Below, in pieces: positions 49,828-59,599 of a stretch of DNA of 64,000 bases. Each line of letters begins with the position of its first letter. Within the stretch, counting starts at the first letter, position 1. The stretch is from Crossiella equi (GTDB lineage Bacteria > Actinomycetota > Actinomycetes > Mycobacteriales > Pseudonocardiaceae), in NCBI RefSeq assembly GCF_017876755.1, contig NZ_JAGIOO010000001.1, forward strand, positions 4,387,786-4,451,785. Direction: 5' to 3'. The notes under the pieces were generated by a model. It was given only the letters and a program-made list of their open reading frames with translations, made no database searches and had not been told where the DNA came from. Made by a program: the position numbers and the translations under genes.

Positions 49828-50880
49828 TCAGGAAGGCGGCGCGGTTGACTCCCTGACCACGAGCTTCGGCCGGAACACCCGGCTGTAGCTGCCACCACCT
49901 CGGCGGACGGCCGGGTTCAGCCGGTTCACCAGTTCGTCCACCGCCGCGCGGGCCATCTCCTCGATCGGCTGGGCCAGCGTGGTCAGCGCCGGGGAGCAGT
50001 AGGCGGCCAGCGGGATGTCGTCGAAGCCGACGATCGACATGTCCCGGGGCACGACCAATCCGCGCCGGTGCGCCTCGCGCATCGCGCCCAGGGCCATGTG
50101 GTCGGAGGAGCAGATCACCGCGGTCGGCTTGGCACCGTCCAGCAGCCTGCCCATCGCCTGCGCGCCCCCGGCCGCGCCGTACGGGGCGTGCGCGACCAGC
50201 GCCGGGTCTGCGGGCAGCCCGGCCTCCTCCAGCGCGGCCGACCAGCCCGCGCGCTTGAGCCGCGAGGGCAGCGACCGGGCCGGGCCGCACACGAAGCCCA
50301 CCCGCCGGTGGCCGAGCTCGACCAGGTGCCGGGCGGCCAGGTAGCCCGCGACCTGCTCGTCCACCGTCACGTCCGGGACGTCCAGCGCGGGCGCGCCGCC
50401 GTTGACGAAGACCATCTGCACCCCGTCGGCCAACAGCTTGCCGTAGTAGCCCGCGCCGCCGTCCTCGGTGTTGTTGATCTCCGGCGAGACGAACACCATG
50501 CCCTCGACGCCGCGCGCCAGGAGCATCCGGACGTACTCCTCCTCGACCAGCTCGCGTTCGCCGTTGCCGTTGTCCTCGGCGCGCAGGCTGGCCGAGCGGG
50601 TGTTGCACAGCAGCGAGCCGTAGCCCGCCCGCGCGGCGCGGGTCTCCAGCGCCTCGGCGAAGGCGGGGAACACCGGGTTGGACAGCTCGGGCACCAGCAG
50701 GCCGATCACACCGGTGCGTTGCAGGGCACCCAGGCCGCGCGGGGTGTAGGGCAGGTCGGCGAGCACACCGAGCACCCGTTGCCGGGTGGCCTCGTTGACC
50801 CCCGCGCGCCGGTTGAGCACCCGGCTGACCGTGGAGATGCTGACCCCGGCCGCCTTCGCGATATCGGCAAGACCCGTCAC
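49828..50880 (-). CDS. LacI-family regulator of the maltose-type operon
   Basis: A 350-residue LacI protein divergent from a maltose-type importer. The HTH is ADIAKAAGVSISTVSRVLNRRAGVNEATRQRVL (about 5-37), followed by the sugar-binding core with VIGLLVPELSNPVFPAF, HRRVGFVCGP and ICSSDHMALGAM. The overall pattern is MalR/Reg1-like. I chose the GTG at 50880, where the canonical HTH starts, although its ribosome site is weak. The 190-base divergent gap holds a TGACCA/TGGTCA inverted repeat and two TTGCAA sites likely bound by it. Maltose or maltodextrin as effector is inferred from the neighbours. Confidence 0.87.
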   Translation of the reverse strand: MTGLADIAKAAGVSISTVSRVLNRRAGVNEATRQRVLGVLADLPYTPRGLGALQRTGVIGLLVPELSNPVFPAFAEALETRAARAGYGSLLCNTRSASLRAEDNGNGERELVEEEYVRMLLARGVEGMVFVSPEINNTEDGGAGYYGKLLADGVQMVFVNGGAPALDVPDVTVDEQVAGYLAARHLVELGHRRVGFVCGPARSLPSRLKRAGWSAALEEAGLPADPALVAHAPYGAAGGAQAMGRLLDGAKPTAVICSSDHMALGAMREAHRRGLVVPRDMSIVGFDDIPLAAYCSPALTTLAQPIEEMARAAVDELVNRLNPAVRRGGGSYSRVFRPKLVVRESTAPPS

Positions 50881-50977
50881 GAGCGGACAGCCTGCCCTGC
50901 TGCGAAACTTTTTGCAATCACTAGGCCAAGCGGAGGCGTTACCTAGCTCCGTTGTGGCTTGGTTACCTGTCAGCCCT

Positions 50978-50993
50978 TGACCAAACCTGGTCA
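50978..50993. promoter_or_regulatory. TGACCA-N4-TGGTCA operator candidate
   Basis: Perfect 6-base inverted repeat in the LacI/importer divergent gap. TTGCAA also occurs at 50912 and 51031 in the same gap, reminiscent of MalR-type sites. Which one the repressor uses is not resolved. Confidence 0.45.
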
Positions 50994-51070
50994 TTGGGTA
51001 TGAAATCCGCGTCAACCTCCACGCAAAAGCTTGCAAAGATGCAGCGGGTACCGAAGGGGCGACAGCAACG

Positions 51071-52330
51071 ATGCGACGCACTTCCCGAGGACGGGTCTCC
51101 ACGCTCGCCAAGGCCGCCACCCTCGGCCTGACCGGTGCCCTCGCGCTCACCGCGTGCGGTGGGGGCGGGGCGGCGGGCGACCCCAACAAGGTCGTCTACT
51201 GGGACACCAGCGGTCCCAACGAGTCCCCGGTGTTCAAGAAGATCGCCGAGGGCTGCGCGAGCAAGGACGGCTACCAGGTCTCGGTGGAGACCGTCGCCTT
51301 CGACCAGGCCCGCAACAACTACAAGACCAGCGCCCAGGGCGGTCAGGGCCCGGACGTCTTCCGCGCCGAGGTGGCCTGGGTGCCCGAGCTGGCCAACAAC
51401 GGCCTGGTCGTGGACCTCACCGAGACCCCGCTCGGCAAGGACACCGCGGACTTCCTCGAGGTCCCGCTCGGCTCCACCAAGTTCAACGGCAAGAGCTACG
51501 GCGTCCCGCAGGTCACCGACGCGCTCGCGCTGTACTACAACAAGAAGGCGCTGGCCGACGCCGGGATCGCGGTGCCGCGGACCTGGGACGACGTCAAGGC
51601 CGCGGGCGCCAAGCTCGGCGAGAAGGCGCTGTTCATCAACAACGACGGCTACTACTCGCTGCCGTTCATCTACAGCCAGGGCGGCGACCTCGTCGACACC
51701 TCGGCCAAGAAGATCGTGGTGAACTCGCCGGAGTCGGTGAAGGGCCTGGAGACCGCGAAGGGCCTGCTGGACGCCAAGGCCGCGCAGACCGCGCAGGACC
51801 CGACCAACTCCAACACCAACATGAAGGCCGCCTTCTCCACCGGCGGCGTGGCCATGGTCATCGACGGCCCGTGGGCCGCGGTCGACCTGCTCAAGGGCGA
51901 GGCGTTCAAGGACGCGGCCAACCTGGGCATCGCGCCGGTCCCCGCGGGCAGCGCCGGCTCCAGCTCCCCGGTCGGCGGCCACGACTACGTGATCCGCCAG
52001 GGCACCAAGGCCAAGGACAACGCGATCAAGCTGGTGCAGTGCATGGCCAGCGCGGAGTCCCAGGCCACCGTGGCCAAGGAGCTCGGCCTGCTGCCGACCC
52101 GCAAGTCCGTCTACGACATCGCCGAGGTCAAGGCCCAGGCGGTGGTCGCGGGCTTCACCCCCGTGGTGCAGAAGGCGCACCCCCGCCCGTGGATCCCCCA
52201 GGGCGGCGAGCTGTTCGACCCGCTGAAGGTCGCCTACGCCGACGTGCTCTCCGGCAAGAAGACGCCGAAGGCCGCGCTGGACGAGGTCGCCAAGACCTAC
52301 AAGGACCAGGTCGTCCAGGACTACTCGTGA
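51071..52330 (+). CDS. Maltose-type ABC transporter substrate-binding lipoprotein
   Basis: A 419-residue lipoprotein. Signal peptide with lipobox LTAC (Cys29), Gly linker, then a MalE-like two-lobe protein (VVYWDTSGPNESPVFKK; YGVPQVTDALALYYNKKALADAG; GGVAMVIDGPWA; HDYVIRQGTKAKDNAI). The C-terminal helix ends at QDYS. The ATG at 51071 is preceded by an AGGGGCGACAGCA stretch. Its stop overlaps the first permease start as GTGA. Maltodextrin is the likeliest ligand from similarity to actinobacterial MalE. Confidence 0.9.
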   Translation: MRRTSRGRVSTLAKAATLGLTGALALTACGGGGAAGDPNKVVYWDTSGPNESPVFKKIAEGCASKDGYQVSVETVAFDQARNNYKTSAQGGQGPDVFRAEVAWVPELANNGLVVDLTETPLGKDTADFLEVPLGSTKFNGKSYGVPQVTDALALYYNKKALADAGIAVPRTWDDVKAAGAKLGEKALFINNDGYYSLPFIYSQGGDLVDTSAKKIVVNSPESVKGLETAKGLLDAKAAQTAQDPTNSNTNMKAAFSTGGVAMVIDGPWAAVDLLKGEAFKDAANLGIAPVPAGSAGSSSPVGGHDYVIRQGTKAKDNAIKLVQCMASAESQATVAKELGLLPTRKSVYDIAEVKAQAVVAGFTPVVQKAHPRPWIPQGGELFDPLKVAYADVLSGKKTPKAALDEVAKTYKDQVVQDYS

Positions 52331-53247
52331 AGAACTTCCTCGCCCGGCACTGGTACGCCTATGCGATGGTGCTGCCGGTCATCGTGGTGATCGGTGTGCT
52401 GGTCCTGCTGCCGCTGGTGCAGGGCGTGTACTACAGCTTCACCAACATCAACGAAGCCAACATCGCCAACCCGATCCTGGACCGGCCCGCCTCCTACGAG
52501 TGGGTGGGCCTGACCAACTACCTCAACGTGCTCTCCGGCGACCCGTCCTACGGGGACTTCTGGGCGGTGCTGGTGCGCACGCTGATCTGGACCTTCGCCA
52601 GCGTGTTCTGCCACTACGTGATCGGGCTCGGCCTGGCCGTGCTGCTCAACCGCAAGATCGCCGCGCGCGGGCTGTACCGGGTGCTGCTGATCCTGCCGTG
52701 GGCGGTGCCCGCGTTCATCAGCGCGTTCGCCTGGAAGTACATGTTCAACGCGCAGTACGGGATCATCAACCAGCTGCTCGGCTCGGTCGGGCTGCCCCAG
52801 CCGGTGTGGCTCGGCCAGTCCGACCTGGCGCTGGTCGCGGTGATCATCGTGAACGTGTGGCTGGGCGTGCCGTTCATGATGGTGGCCCTGCTCGGCGGGC
52901 TCCAGTCGATCCCGGAGGACCTGTACGAGGCCGCCGAGATCGACGGCGCGAGCACCTGGCAGCGCTTCCGCAACATCACGCTGCCCGGCCTGCGCTCGGT
53001 GTCCAGCACCGTGGTGCTGCTGGGCACGATCTGGACGTTCAACATGTTCGCGGTGATCTACCTGGTGACCGGCGGCATCAACCCCAACACCCGCATCCTG
53101 GTCATCTACGCCTTCGAGCGGTTCTTCTCGGGTGCCTCCCGGGACTACGCGATCGCCTCGACCTACGGCGTGCTGATCCTGTCGCTGCTGCTGGTGTTCG
53201 CGTCCGGGTACCGCCGGGCACTCCGCAAGCAGGGCGAGGTGTGGTGA
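52327..53247 (+). CDS. Maltose-type ABC transporter permease (MalF type)
   Basis: A 306-residue permease with six helices and the EAA loop EDLYEAAEIDGASTWQRFRNITLP. The GTG at 52327 overlaps the binding-protein stop. The start of the partner permease lies three bases after its stop. It is shorter than E. coli MalF and lacks that protein's large periplasmic insert, as usual in actinobacteria. Confidence 0.92.
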   Translation: MKNFLARHWYAYAMVLPVIVVIGVLVLLPLVQGVYYSFTNINEANIANPILDRPASYEWVGLTNYLNVLSGDPSYGDFWAVLVRTLIWTFASVFCHYVIGLGLAVLLNRKIAARGLYRVLLILPWAVPAFISAFAWKYMFNAQYGIINQLLGSVGLPQPVWLGQSDLALVAVIIVNVWLGVPFMMVALLGGLQSIPEDLYEAAEIDGASTWQRFRNITLPGLRSVSSTVVLLGTIWTFNMFAVIYLVTGGINPNTRILVIYAFERFFSGASRDYAIASTYGVLILSLLLVFASGYRRALRKQGEVW

Positions 53248-53249
53248 GG

Positions 53250-54107
53250 ATGTCGACGACGCGCAAGCGCGGCGAGCGCTCGCGGCTGGCCAGCATCGGC
53301 CTGCACGCCACGCTCATCGTGGCCTCGGTGATCGCGGTCTTCCCCGTGTTCTGGGTGCTGGTCACCTCGTTCAAGCCGGACGACAAGGCGGTCGAGCCGA
53401 CGCCAAAGCTGGTCAACGAGTTCACCACCGGCAACTACACCGACGTGCTCACCGGCGTGAAGGGCAGCTTCCTCACCTGGTTCGGCAACTCGGTGGTGAT
53501 CGCCTCGCTGACCACGGTGATCGCGGTGTTCCTGGCCGCGACCACGGGATACGCGGTGAGCCGGTTCCGCTTCCCCGGCTACCGGATGACCATGCTGAGC
53601 TTCCTGGTCATCCAGATGTTCCCGTTCGCGGTGCTGATCGTGCCGCTGTACAACATCATGCTCAGCCTGGGCCTGCAGGGCACCGGCTTCGGGCTCGTGC
53701 TGATCTACTGCACGACCGCGGTGCCGTTCTGCGCGTACATGCTCAAGAGCTACTTCGACACCATCCCGGCCGACATCGACGAGGCCGGGCGGATCGACGG
53801 GCTGTCCCACTTCGGCGTGTTCTGGCGGCTGGTGCTGCCGCTGGCCCGGCCGGGCCTGGCGGTGACCGCCTTCTACGCCTTCCTCACCGCCTGGGGCGAG
53901 GTGGCCTTCGCCTCCGCGTTCCTGTCCGCGGCCGACCAGAACAAGACGCTGGCGGTCGGGCTGCAGGTGTTCGTCCAGCAGAACCGCACCGAGTGGGGCC
54001 ACCTGGCGGCTGCATCGATTCTGGTCGCGATCCCGGCCGTGCTGGTCTTCTACCTGGTGCAACGGTTCCTGGTGACCGGGCTCTCGGCGGGCGCGGTGAA
54101 GGGGTGA
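53250..54107 (+). CDS. Maltose-type ABC transporter permease (MalG type)
   Basis: A 285-residue permease with six helices and the EAA loop ADIDEAGRIDGLSHFGVFWRLVLP. It ends in the typical TGLSAGAVKG. The ATG at 53250 has GAGGTGTGGTGAGG upstream. It closes the importer operon, and a MsiK-type ATPase follows 122 bases later behind its own putative operator. Confidence 0.92.
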   Translation: MSTTRKRGERSRLASIGLHATLIVASVIAVFPVFWVLVTSFKPDDKAVEPTPKLVNEFTTGNYTDVLTGVKGSFLTWFGNSVVIASLTTVIAVFLAATTGYAVSRFRFPGYRMTMLSFLVIQMFPFAVLIVPLYNIMLSLGLQGTGFGLVLIYCTTAVPFCAYMLKSYFDTIPADIDEAGRIDGLSHFGVFWRLVLPLARPGLAVTAFYAFLTAWGEVAFASAFLSAADQNKTLAVGLQVFVQQNRTEWGHLAAASILVAIPAVLVFYLVQRFLVTGLSAGAVKG

Positions 54108-54135
54108 TCCGGGCGTAGCCGAGGTCTATCGTCTG

Positions 54136-54147
54136 TGGTCTTTACCA
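54136..54147. promoter_or_regulatory. Weak DasR-type operator match upstream of the MsiK-type ATPase
   Basis: TGGTCTTTACCA matches the dre core TGGTCTAGACCA in 10 of 12 positions and keeps both TGGT and ACCA ends. It lies 82 bases before the ATPase start, in its own 122-base promoter gap. Confidence 0.45.
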
Positions 54148-54229
54148 ATTAGTGTCGCCCAGGGGGCTGACGTGAGCGCGCTCACCAGCTATTTTGGCGT
54201 CACCTGCATCACACCGAAAGGGACAGCAC

Positions 54230-55342
<1,113 letters not shown>

Positions 55343-55361
55343 CCTGCACGCTTCACCCGGG

Positions 55362-55396
55362 ACGACCTGGTCACGAGCAATTCGTGACCAGGTCGT
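55362..55396 (+). terminator. Terminator hairpin after the MsiK-type gene
   Basis: ACGACCTGGTCACGA and its perfect 15-base complement around a GCAAT loop, 20 bases after the stop. No marked T-run. Confidence 0.75.
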
Positions 55397-55454
55397 TCCG
55401 CTTGTTGGGCATGGCTGGGGAACAAGACCTCGTCCGCACGGGTTACGCTGAACT

Positions 55455-55469
55455 CGACAACGGTTTCCA
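55455..55469. promoter_or_regulatory. Possible Zur box upstream of the metal importer
   Basis: On the minus strand this reads TGGAAACCGTTGTCG, resembling the TGAAAAxxxTTTTCA-type Zur consensus of actinobacteria. It lies about 40 bases before the metal-binding protein gene. The match is imperfect. Confidence 0.3.
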
Positions 55470-55508
55470 TTCTTATGAGTGACGCCACCCCGTTCGGAGG
55501 AGGATCCG

Positions 55509-56471
55509 ATGACCATGCGTGACGCCCGGCCGTTAGCCGCGGTCGCCGCCCTCGCCGCGGCCGCGCTCACCCTGACCGCGTGCGGCAGCGGCGCCACCGG
55601 CGGGAGCGCCCCGAGCCCGAGCGCGGACGGCAGGCTGTCCGTGGTCGCCTCCACCACGGTGTGGGCGGACGTGGCCAAGGCCGTGGGCGGCGACGCCGTG
55701 TCGGTCAAGGCCATCGTGGGCGCGAGCGGGGATCCGCACTCCTACGAGGCCAGCGCGGCGGACACCTCGGCCGTGCGGAGCGCGCAGCTGGTCGTGTTCA
55801 ACGGCGGGCACTACGACGACTTCGTGGTTTCCGCGCTGGGCCCGGACACCAACCGGGCACGCGTGGAGGCCATGTCGGTCATCGCCAAGGACGACCACGG
55901 CGAGGCAGGGCACAGCGAGGCCGCGCACGACGAGCACGGCGCACATGAGCACGCCAACGAGCACATCTGGTACGACCTGGACGCCGTGCAGGACGTGGCC
56001 AAGGCCGTCGCCGCCAAGCTGGGCGAGCTGAAGGCCGACGCCAAGGACACCTTCACCGCCAACGCCGCCGCCTTCGCCGCCAAGCTGGACGCGCTGGAGA
56101 AGAAGGTCGACGCGATCGAGCAGGCGAACAAGGGCGCGAAGGTGGCCGCGACCGAGCCCATCGCGCACTACCTGATCGAGGAGGCGGGACTCGCCGACGC
56201 CACCCCGGCGCAGTTCAGCAAGGCCGTCGAGGAGGAGAATGACCCGCCCGCGGCCGCGATCGCGGAGATCCAGAAGCTGATCACGGACAAGGCGGTGAAG
56301 GCGCTGCTGTACAACGCGCAGACCGAGTCGCCGGTCACCAAGCAGGTCAAGGAAAACGCGGTCAAGGCGGGCGTCGCGGTCGTGGAGCTGACCGAGTCGC
56401 TCCCGGAGGGCAGGGACTACTCCTCGTGGATGGGCGAGCAGATCGACAAGCTGGCAGCGGCGCTCAGGTGA
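55509..56471 (+). CDS. znuA: Zinc/manganese ABC transporter substrate-binding lipoprotein (ZnuA type)
   Basis: A 320-residue TroA-fold lipoprotein with lipobox LTAC (Cys25). The metal site is built from His77 (GDPHSYEAS), a His in EHIWYD after the His-rich loop (about 131-157, rich in His and Asp/Glu), and Glu/Asp near the C-terminus. The His loop is typical of zinc-type members. The ATG at 55509 has GGAGGAGG upstream. Its stop overlaps the ATPase start as GTGA. Zinc rather than manganese is favoured by the His-rich loop. Confidence 0.9.
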   Translation: MTMRDARPLAAVAALAAAALTLTACGSGATGGSAPSPSADGRLSVVASTTVWADVAKAVGGDAVSVKAIVGASGDPHSYEASAADTSAVRSAQLVVFNGGHYDDFVVSALGPDTNRARVEAMSVIAKDDHGEAGHSEAAHDEHGAHEHANEHIWYDLDAVQDVAKAVAAKLGELKADAKDTFTANAAAFAAKLDALEKKVDAIEQANKGAKVAATEPIAHYLIEEAGLADATPAQFSKAVEEENDPPAAAIAEIQKLITDKAVKALLYNAQTESPVTKQVKENAVKAGVAVVELTESLPEGRDYSSWMGEQIDKLAAALR

Positions 56472-57286
56472 GGTCCGCCGTCCGACTGGAGAACGCCCGG
56501 CTCGCCTACGGCGACCGGGTGCTCTGGGACGGCCTGGACCTGGACGTCGCGCCCGGGGAGTTCCTGGCCGTGCTCGGCCCGAACGGCTCCGGCAAGACCA
56601 GCCTGCTGCGCGTGCTGCTGGGCATGAACCCGCTCAGCGCGGGCACGGCCGAGATCGGCGGCAAGCCGGTCCGCCGGGGCAGCACGCTCATCGGCTACAT
56701 CCCGCAGCAGCGCGCGGTCGACACCTCGCTGGCCCTGCGCGGCCGCGACCTGGTCGGCCTGGGCCTGGACGGCCACCGCTGGGGCCCGCTGCCCCTGGGC
56801 GGCCGGGCCGCGCGCCGCGCCCGCATCGACGCCGCGCTGGCCTCGGTCGGCGCGAGCGGGTACGCCGAGTCCCCGCTCGGGCTGCTCTCCGGCGGGGAGC
56901 AGCAGCGGCTGCGGGTGGCGCAGGCCCTGGTCGGCGAGCCCGCCGTGCTGCTGTGCGACGAGCCGCTGCTGTCCCTGGACATCGCGCACCAGCGGGTGGT
57001 CAGCTCGCTGATCGGCGACCGCGCCCGGCAGACCGGCGCGGCCGTGCTGTTCGTGACGCACGAGATCAACCCGGTGCTGGACCAGGTCGACCGCGTGCTC
57101 TACCTGGTGGACGGCCGGTTCCGCATCGGCCCGCCCGCCGAGGTGATGACCTCCGAGGTGCTCAGCGAGCTGTACCGCACCCCGGTGGAGGTGATGCGGC
57201 TGCGCGACCGCATCGTGGTGGTCGGCGCGGACTCGCACGCCGCCGACATCGACTGTCAGCACGTACCAGCGGGAGAGCCCAGATGA
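56468..57286 (+). CDS. znuC: Metal ABC transporter ATP-binding protein (ZnuC type)
   Basis: A 272-residue ATPase. Walker A GPNGSGKT, Q-loop IGYIPQQRA, signature LSGGEQQRL, Walker B VLLCDEPLLSLD, H-loop VTHEINP. The GTG at 56468 overlaps the upstream stop by four bases, and its own stop overlaps the permease ATG by four bases (ATGA). It energises zinc uptake with the adjacent permease. Confidence 0.92.
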   Translation: MRSAVRLENARLAYGDRVLWDGLDLDVAPGEFLAVLGPNGSGKTSLLRVLLGMNPLSAGTAEIGGKPVRRGSTLIGYIPQQRAVDTSLALRGRDLVGLGLDGHRWGPLPLGGRAARRARIDAALASVGASGYAESPLGLLSGGEQQRLRVAQALVGEPAVLLCDEPLLSLDIAHQRVVSSLIGDRARQTGAAVLFVTHEINPVLDQVDRVLYLVDGRFRIGPPAEVMTSEVLSELYRTPVEVMRLRDRIVVVGADSHAADIDCQHVPAGEPR

Positions 57287-58152
57287 GCCTGGAGGCGTTC
57301 TTCGCCAAGCTGTTCGACCTCCAGCTCACGCTCGACCTGCTGAACGAGGACTTCGTCCAGAACGCGCTGCTCACCGGCCTGGTGCTGGGCCTGGTGTCCG
57401 GTGTGCTGGCGCCGATGGTGGTCGCGCGCAAGATGTCCTTCGCCGTGCACGGCACCGCCGAGCTGGCCTTCACCGGCGCGGCCGCGGCGCTGCTGCTGGG
57501 CATCAGCGTGGGCACCGGCGCGCTGGTCGGCTCGATCGTGGCCGCGCTGATGCTCGGTCTGCTGGGCCAGAAGGACACCGAGCGGGACTCGGTGATCGGC
57601 GCGGTGCTCTCCTTCGGCCTCGGCCTGGGTGTGCTGCTGCTGGCGCTGAACCCCACGCGCACCAACAACAAGTTCAGCCTGCTGATCGGCCAGATCGTCA
57701 CCGTGGACCCGGGCGAGCTGACCCTGTTCGCCAGCACCGGCGCGGCCGTGCTGCTGGTGTTCGCCTTCATCTACCGCCCGCTGCTGTTCGCCAGCGCGGA
57801 CGAGCAGGTGGCCGCCGCCCGGGGCGTGCCGGTGCGCGTGCTGACCCCGCTGTTCGCGGTGCTGGTCGGCGTGGCCACCGCCCTGGGTGTGCAGACCGTG
57901 GGCGCGCTGCTGGTGCTGGCGCTGATGGTCACCCCGGGCGCGGCGGCGGCGCGGGTCACCGCCCGGCCCGGCCTGGCGATCGTGCTGTCCGTGGTCTTCG
58001 CCGAGGTGGCCGCGTTGGGCGGGATCGTGCTGTCGCTGGCCCCCGGGGTGCCGGTCAGCGCGTTCATCACCGCGCTGTCGTTCCTGATCTACCTGGTCTG
58101 CCGCGCGATCGGCTCCCGCCGGAGCAGCCGGGTGAGGTCGGCGACCAGCTGA
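57283..58152 (+). CDS. znuB: Metal ABC transporter permease (ZnuB/ABC-3 type)
   Basis: A 289-residue permease with about eight helices of the ABC-3 family (NALLTGLVLGLVSGVLAPMVVARKMSFAVHGTAELAFTGAA at the N-terminus, VQTVGALLVLALMVTPGAAA at the C-terminus). It completes the ZnuABC-type operon. The convergent acetyltransferase gene ends 22 bases away with no room for a hairpin. Confidence 0.92.
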   Translation: MSLEAFFAKLFDLQLTLDLLNEDFVQNALLTGLVLGLVSGVLAPMVVARKMSFAVHGTAELAFTGAAAALLLGISVGTGALVGSIVAALMLGLLGQKDTERDSVIGAVLSFGLGLGVLLLALNPTRTNNKFSLLIGQIVTVDPGELTLFASTGAAVLLVFAFIYRPLLFASADEQVAAARGVPVRVLTPLFAVLVGVATALGVQTVGALLVLALMVTPGAAAARVTARPGLAIVLSVVFAEVAALGGIVLSLAPGVPVSAFITALSFLIYLVCRAIGSRRSSRVRSATS

Positions 58153-58174
58153 GGGTGACGTCCCGCGTGGCCCC

Positions 58175-59512
58175 CTACCTGGGCCGGGGTTTGCCCGCCA
58201 GTTCCTTGCCGAAGGCCTCGATGAACTCGTAGGAGAGGAACCCGGCGGTGCCGCTGGTCAGGTTGCGCTCGACCGCCTCGAAGATCACGAAGTCGTTGTT
58301 GGCCGCGGTGCGCCCGGCGGCGGCCGGGTCGGTGACCGCGAAACCGTAGTGCTGCACGGTGAAGGAGGACATCGCCGCGTGCATGTACCGGCTCAGCGAG
58401 ACCAGGAACGAGTCACCGAAGACCACGACCTGGCCGGGCAGCATGCCGGGCAGCTGCTTGTTGCTGATCGGGTACGGCTGGCTGAACGTGACCCCGAGGC
58501 CCTTGGCCATGTTGGTGGTGCCGTCCGGCTTGACCTCGTAGTGGAACCCGCTGTTCTGCTGCGGCTTGCCGATCATGTTGGCCAGGTCGGCGCTGCTGGT
58601 GAAGGACTCCCCCAGCGAGACCGACCACGGCGCGGTGACCCCGGGCTGCAACCGCTCGGCCAGCTCGCGCACCGCGGCGATCGCGCCCTCGTCGCCCCAG
58701 TGCGTGTCCAGCTTCTGGTAGACGGGCTTGCCCAGGCGCTTCTTGGTCTCCGCCAGGATCGGCCGCACGTCCACGATGCCCGGTTCGCGGGAGAACTTGC
58801 TCCAGAACTCGGCGGCCACCGGGCCCGCGCAGTCCTTGCCGCCGTAGGTCTCGGGCAGCTGACCGGCCTCCACGGTGGTCTTGTCCGGCGGGACGAGCAG
58901 CAGGAAGCCGCGCCCTGAGGCCTCGACCACCTGCTTGAGCTTGCGGATGCGGGCGAGCGTGTCGTCGATGGTCTTGTCCGGCTTGCACTTGGCCTGGAAG
59001 TCCAGCCCGAAGAACAGCCAGTCGTCCTTGCCCTGCACGACCTTGGTGAACCCGGGCAGCGGCTGCTGCTCGTCCGGCTGCACCTGCTGCTGCTTGCCGC
59101 CCGGCACGGTCGGGGTGGGGGTGGCCGCGCCGCCCACCGGGCCCTGCTGCTGTGCGCCCCGGTCCAGCGGGGCGGGCTCGCCGAACAGGCCCTGGCTGAT
59201 GCCGTCCGCGGCGGTGATGGCGTCCTGGCGGAACACCAGGTGGTCGGTGGCCCACTGGGACAGGCCGGTGAAGAAGCCCCAGCCCTGCGTGATGCTGGGG
59301 AACTCGGCGAGCTTGCGGTTCTCGAACTCCCCGACCCGGGCGCCGAGCGTCCAGGACAGCAGCGGGGTCGTGAAGAACACGACCGCGGCCAGCAGCGCGC
59401 CCAGCTGGCGGGTGCCGTGCCTGGGCCGGTGCAGCGAGTGCTCCCTGGGCAGCAGGGCCTCGTGCACGGCGGGCAGCTGGGTTCGGTGGGGTGGGTGGCC
59501 CTGGACGGTCAC
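58175..59512 (-). CDS. AlgX/AlgJ-like SGNH polysaccharide O-acetyltransferase
   Basis: A 445-residue membrane-anchored protein with one N-terminal helix (about 37-56) and an extracellular SGNH-like domain. Signatures of the AlgX/AlgJ group are GEFENRKLAEFP, GKDDWLFFGLDF, the Asp-His motif KLDTHWGDEGA and the nucleophile Ser of VFGDSFLVSL. A Pro/Gln-rich linker lies at 115-150. These proteins acetylate exported polysaccharides. GTG at 59512 is the start. It is divergent from a polytopic membrane protein that may make or export the glycan. Confidence 0.85.
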   Translation of the reverse strand: MTVQGHPPHRTQLPAVHEALLPREHSLHRPRHGTRQLGALLAAVVFFTTPLLSWTLGARVGEFENRKLAEFPSITQGWGFFTGLSQWATDHLVFRQDAITAADGISQGLFGEPAPLDRGAQQQGPVGGAATPTPTVPGGKQQQVQPDEQQPLPGFTKVVQGKDDWLFFGLDFQAKCKPDKTIDDTLARIRKLKQVVEASGRGFLLLVPPDKTTVEAGQLPETYGGKDCAGPVAAEFWSKFSREPGIVDVRPILAETKKRLGKPVYQKLDTHWGDEGAIAAVRELAERLQPGVTAPWSVSLGESFTSSADLANMIGKPQQNSGFHYEVKPDGTTNMAKGLGVTFSQPYPISNKQLPGMLPGQVVVFGDSFLVSLSRYMHAAMSSFTVQHYGFAVTDPAAAGRTAANNDFVIFEAVERNLTSGTAGFLSYEFIEAFGKELAGKPRPR

Positions 59513-59599
59513 CCGTTCACCGTAGCCGTTCCCCTGCGCGCGGACGCCGGGTCACGAAGAATACGGCCCGGTGATCAACGCACAGCGGGGAGCGGCGGA

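Noticed and set aside
52500-54107. Plus-strand frame that fuses both maltose permease regions into one 535-codon reading
   Set aside because: Its N-terminal half is an out-of-frame shadow of the first permease. The real second permease begins at the ATG at 53250.
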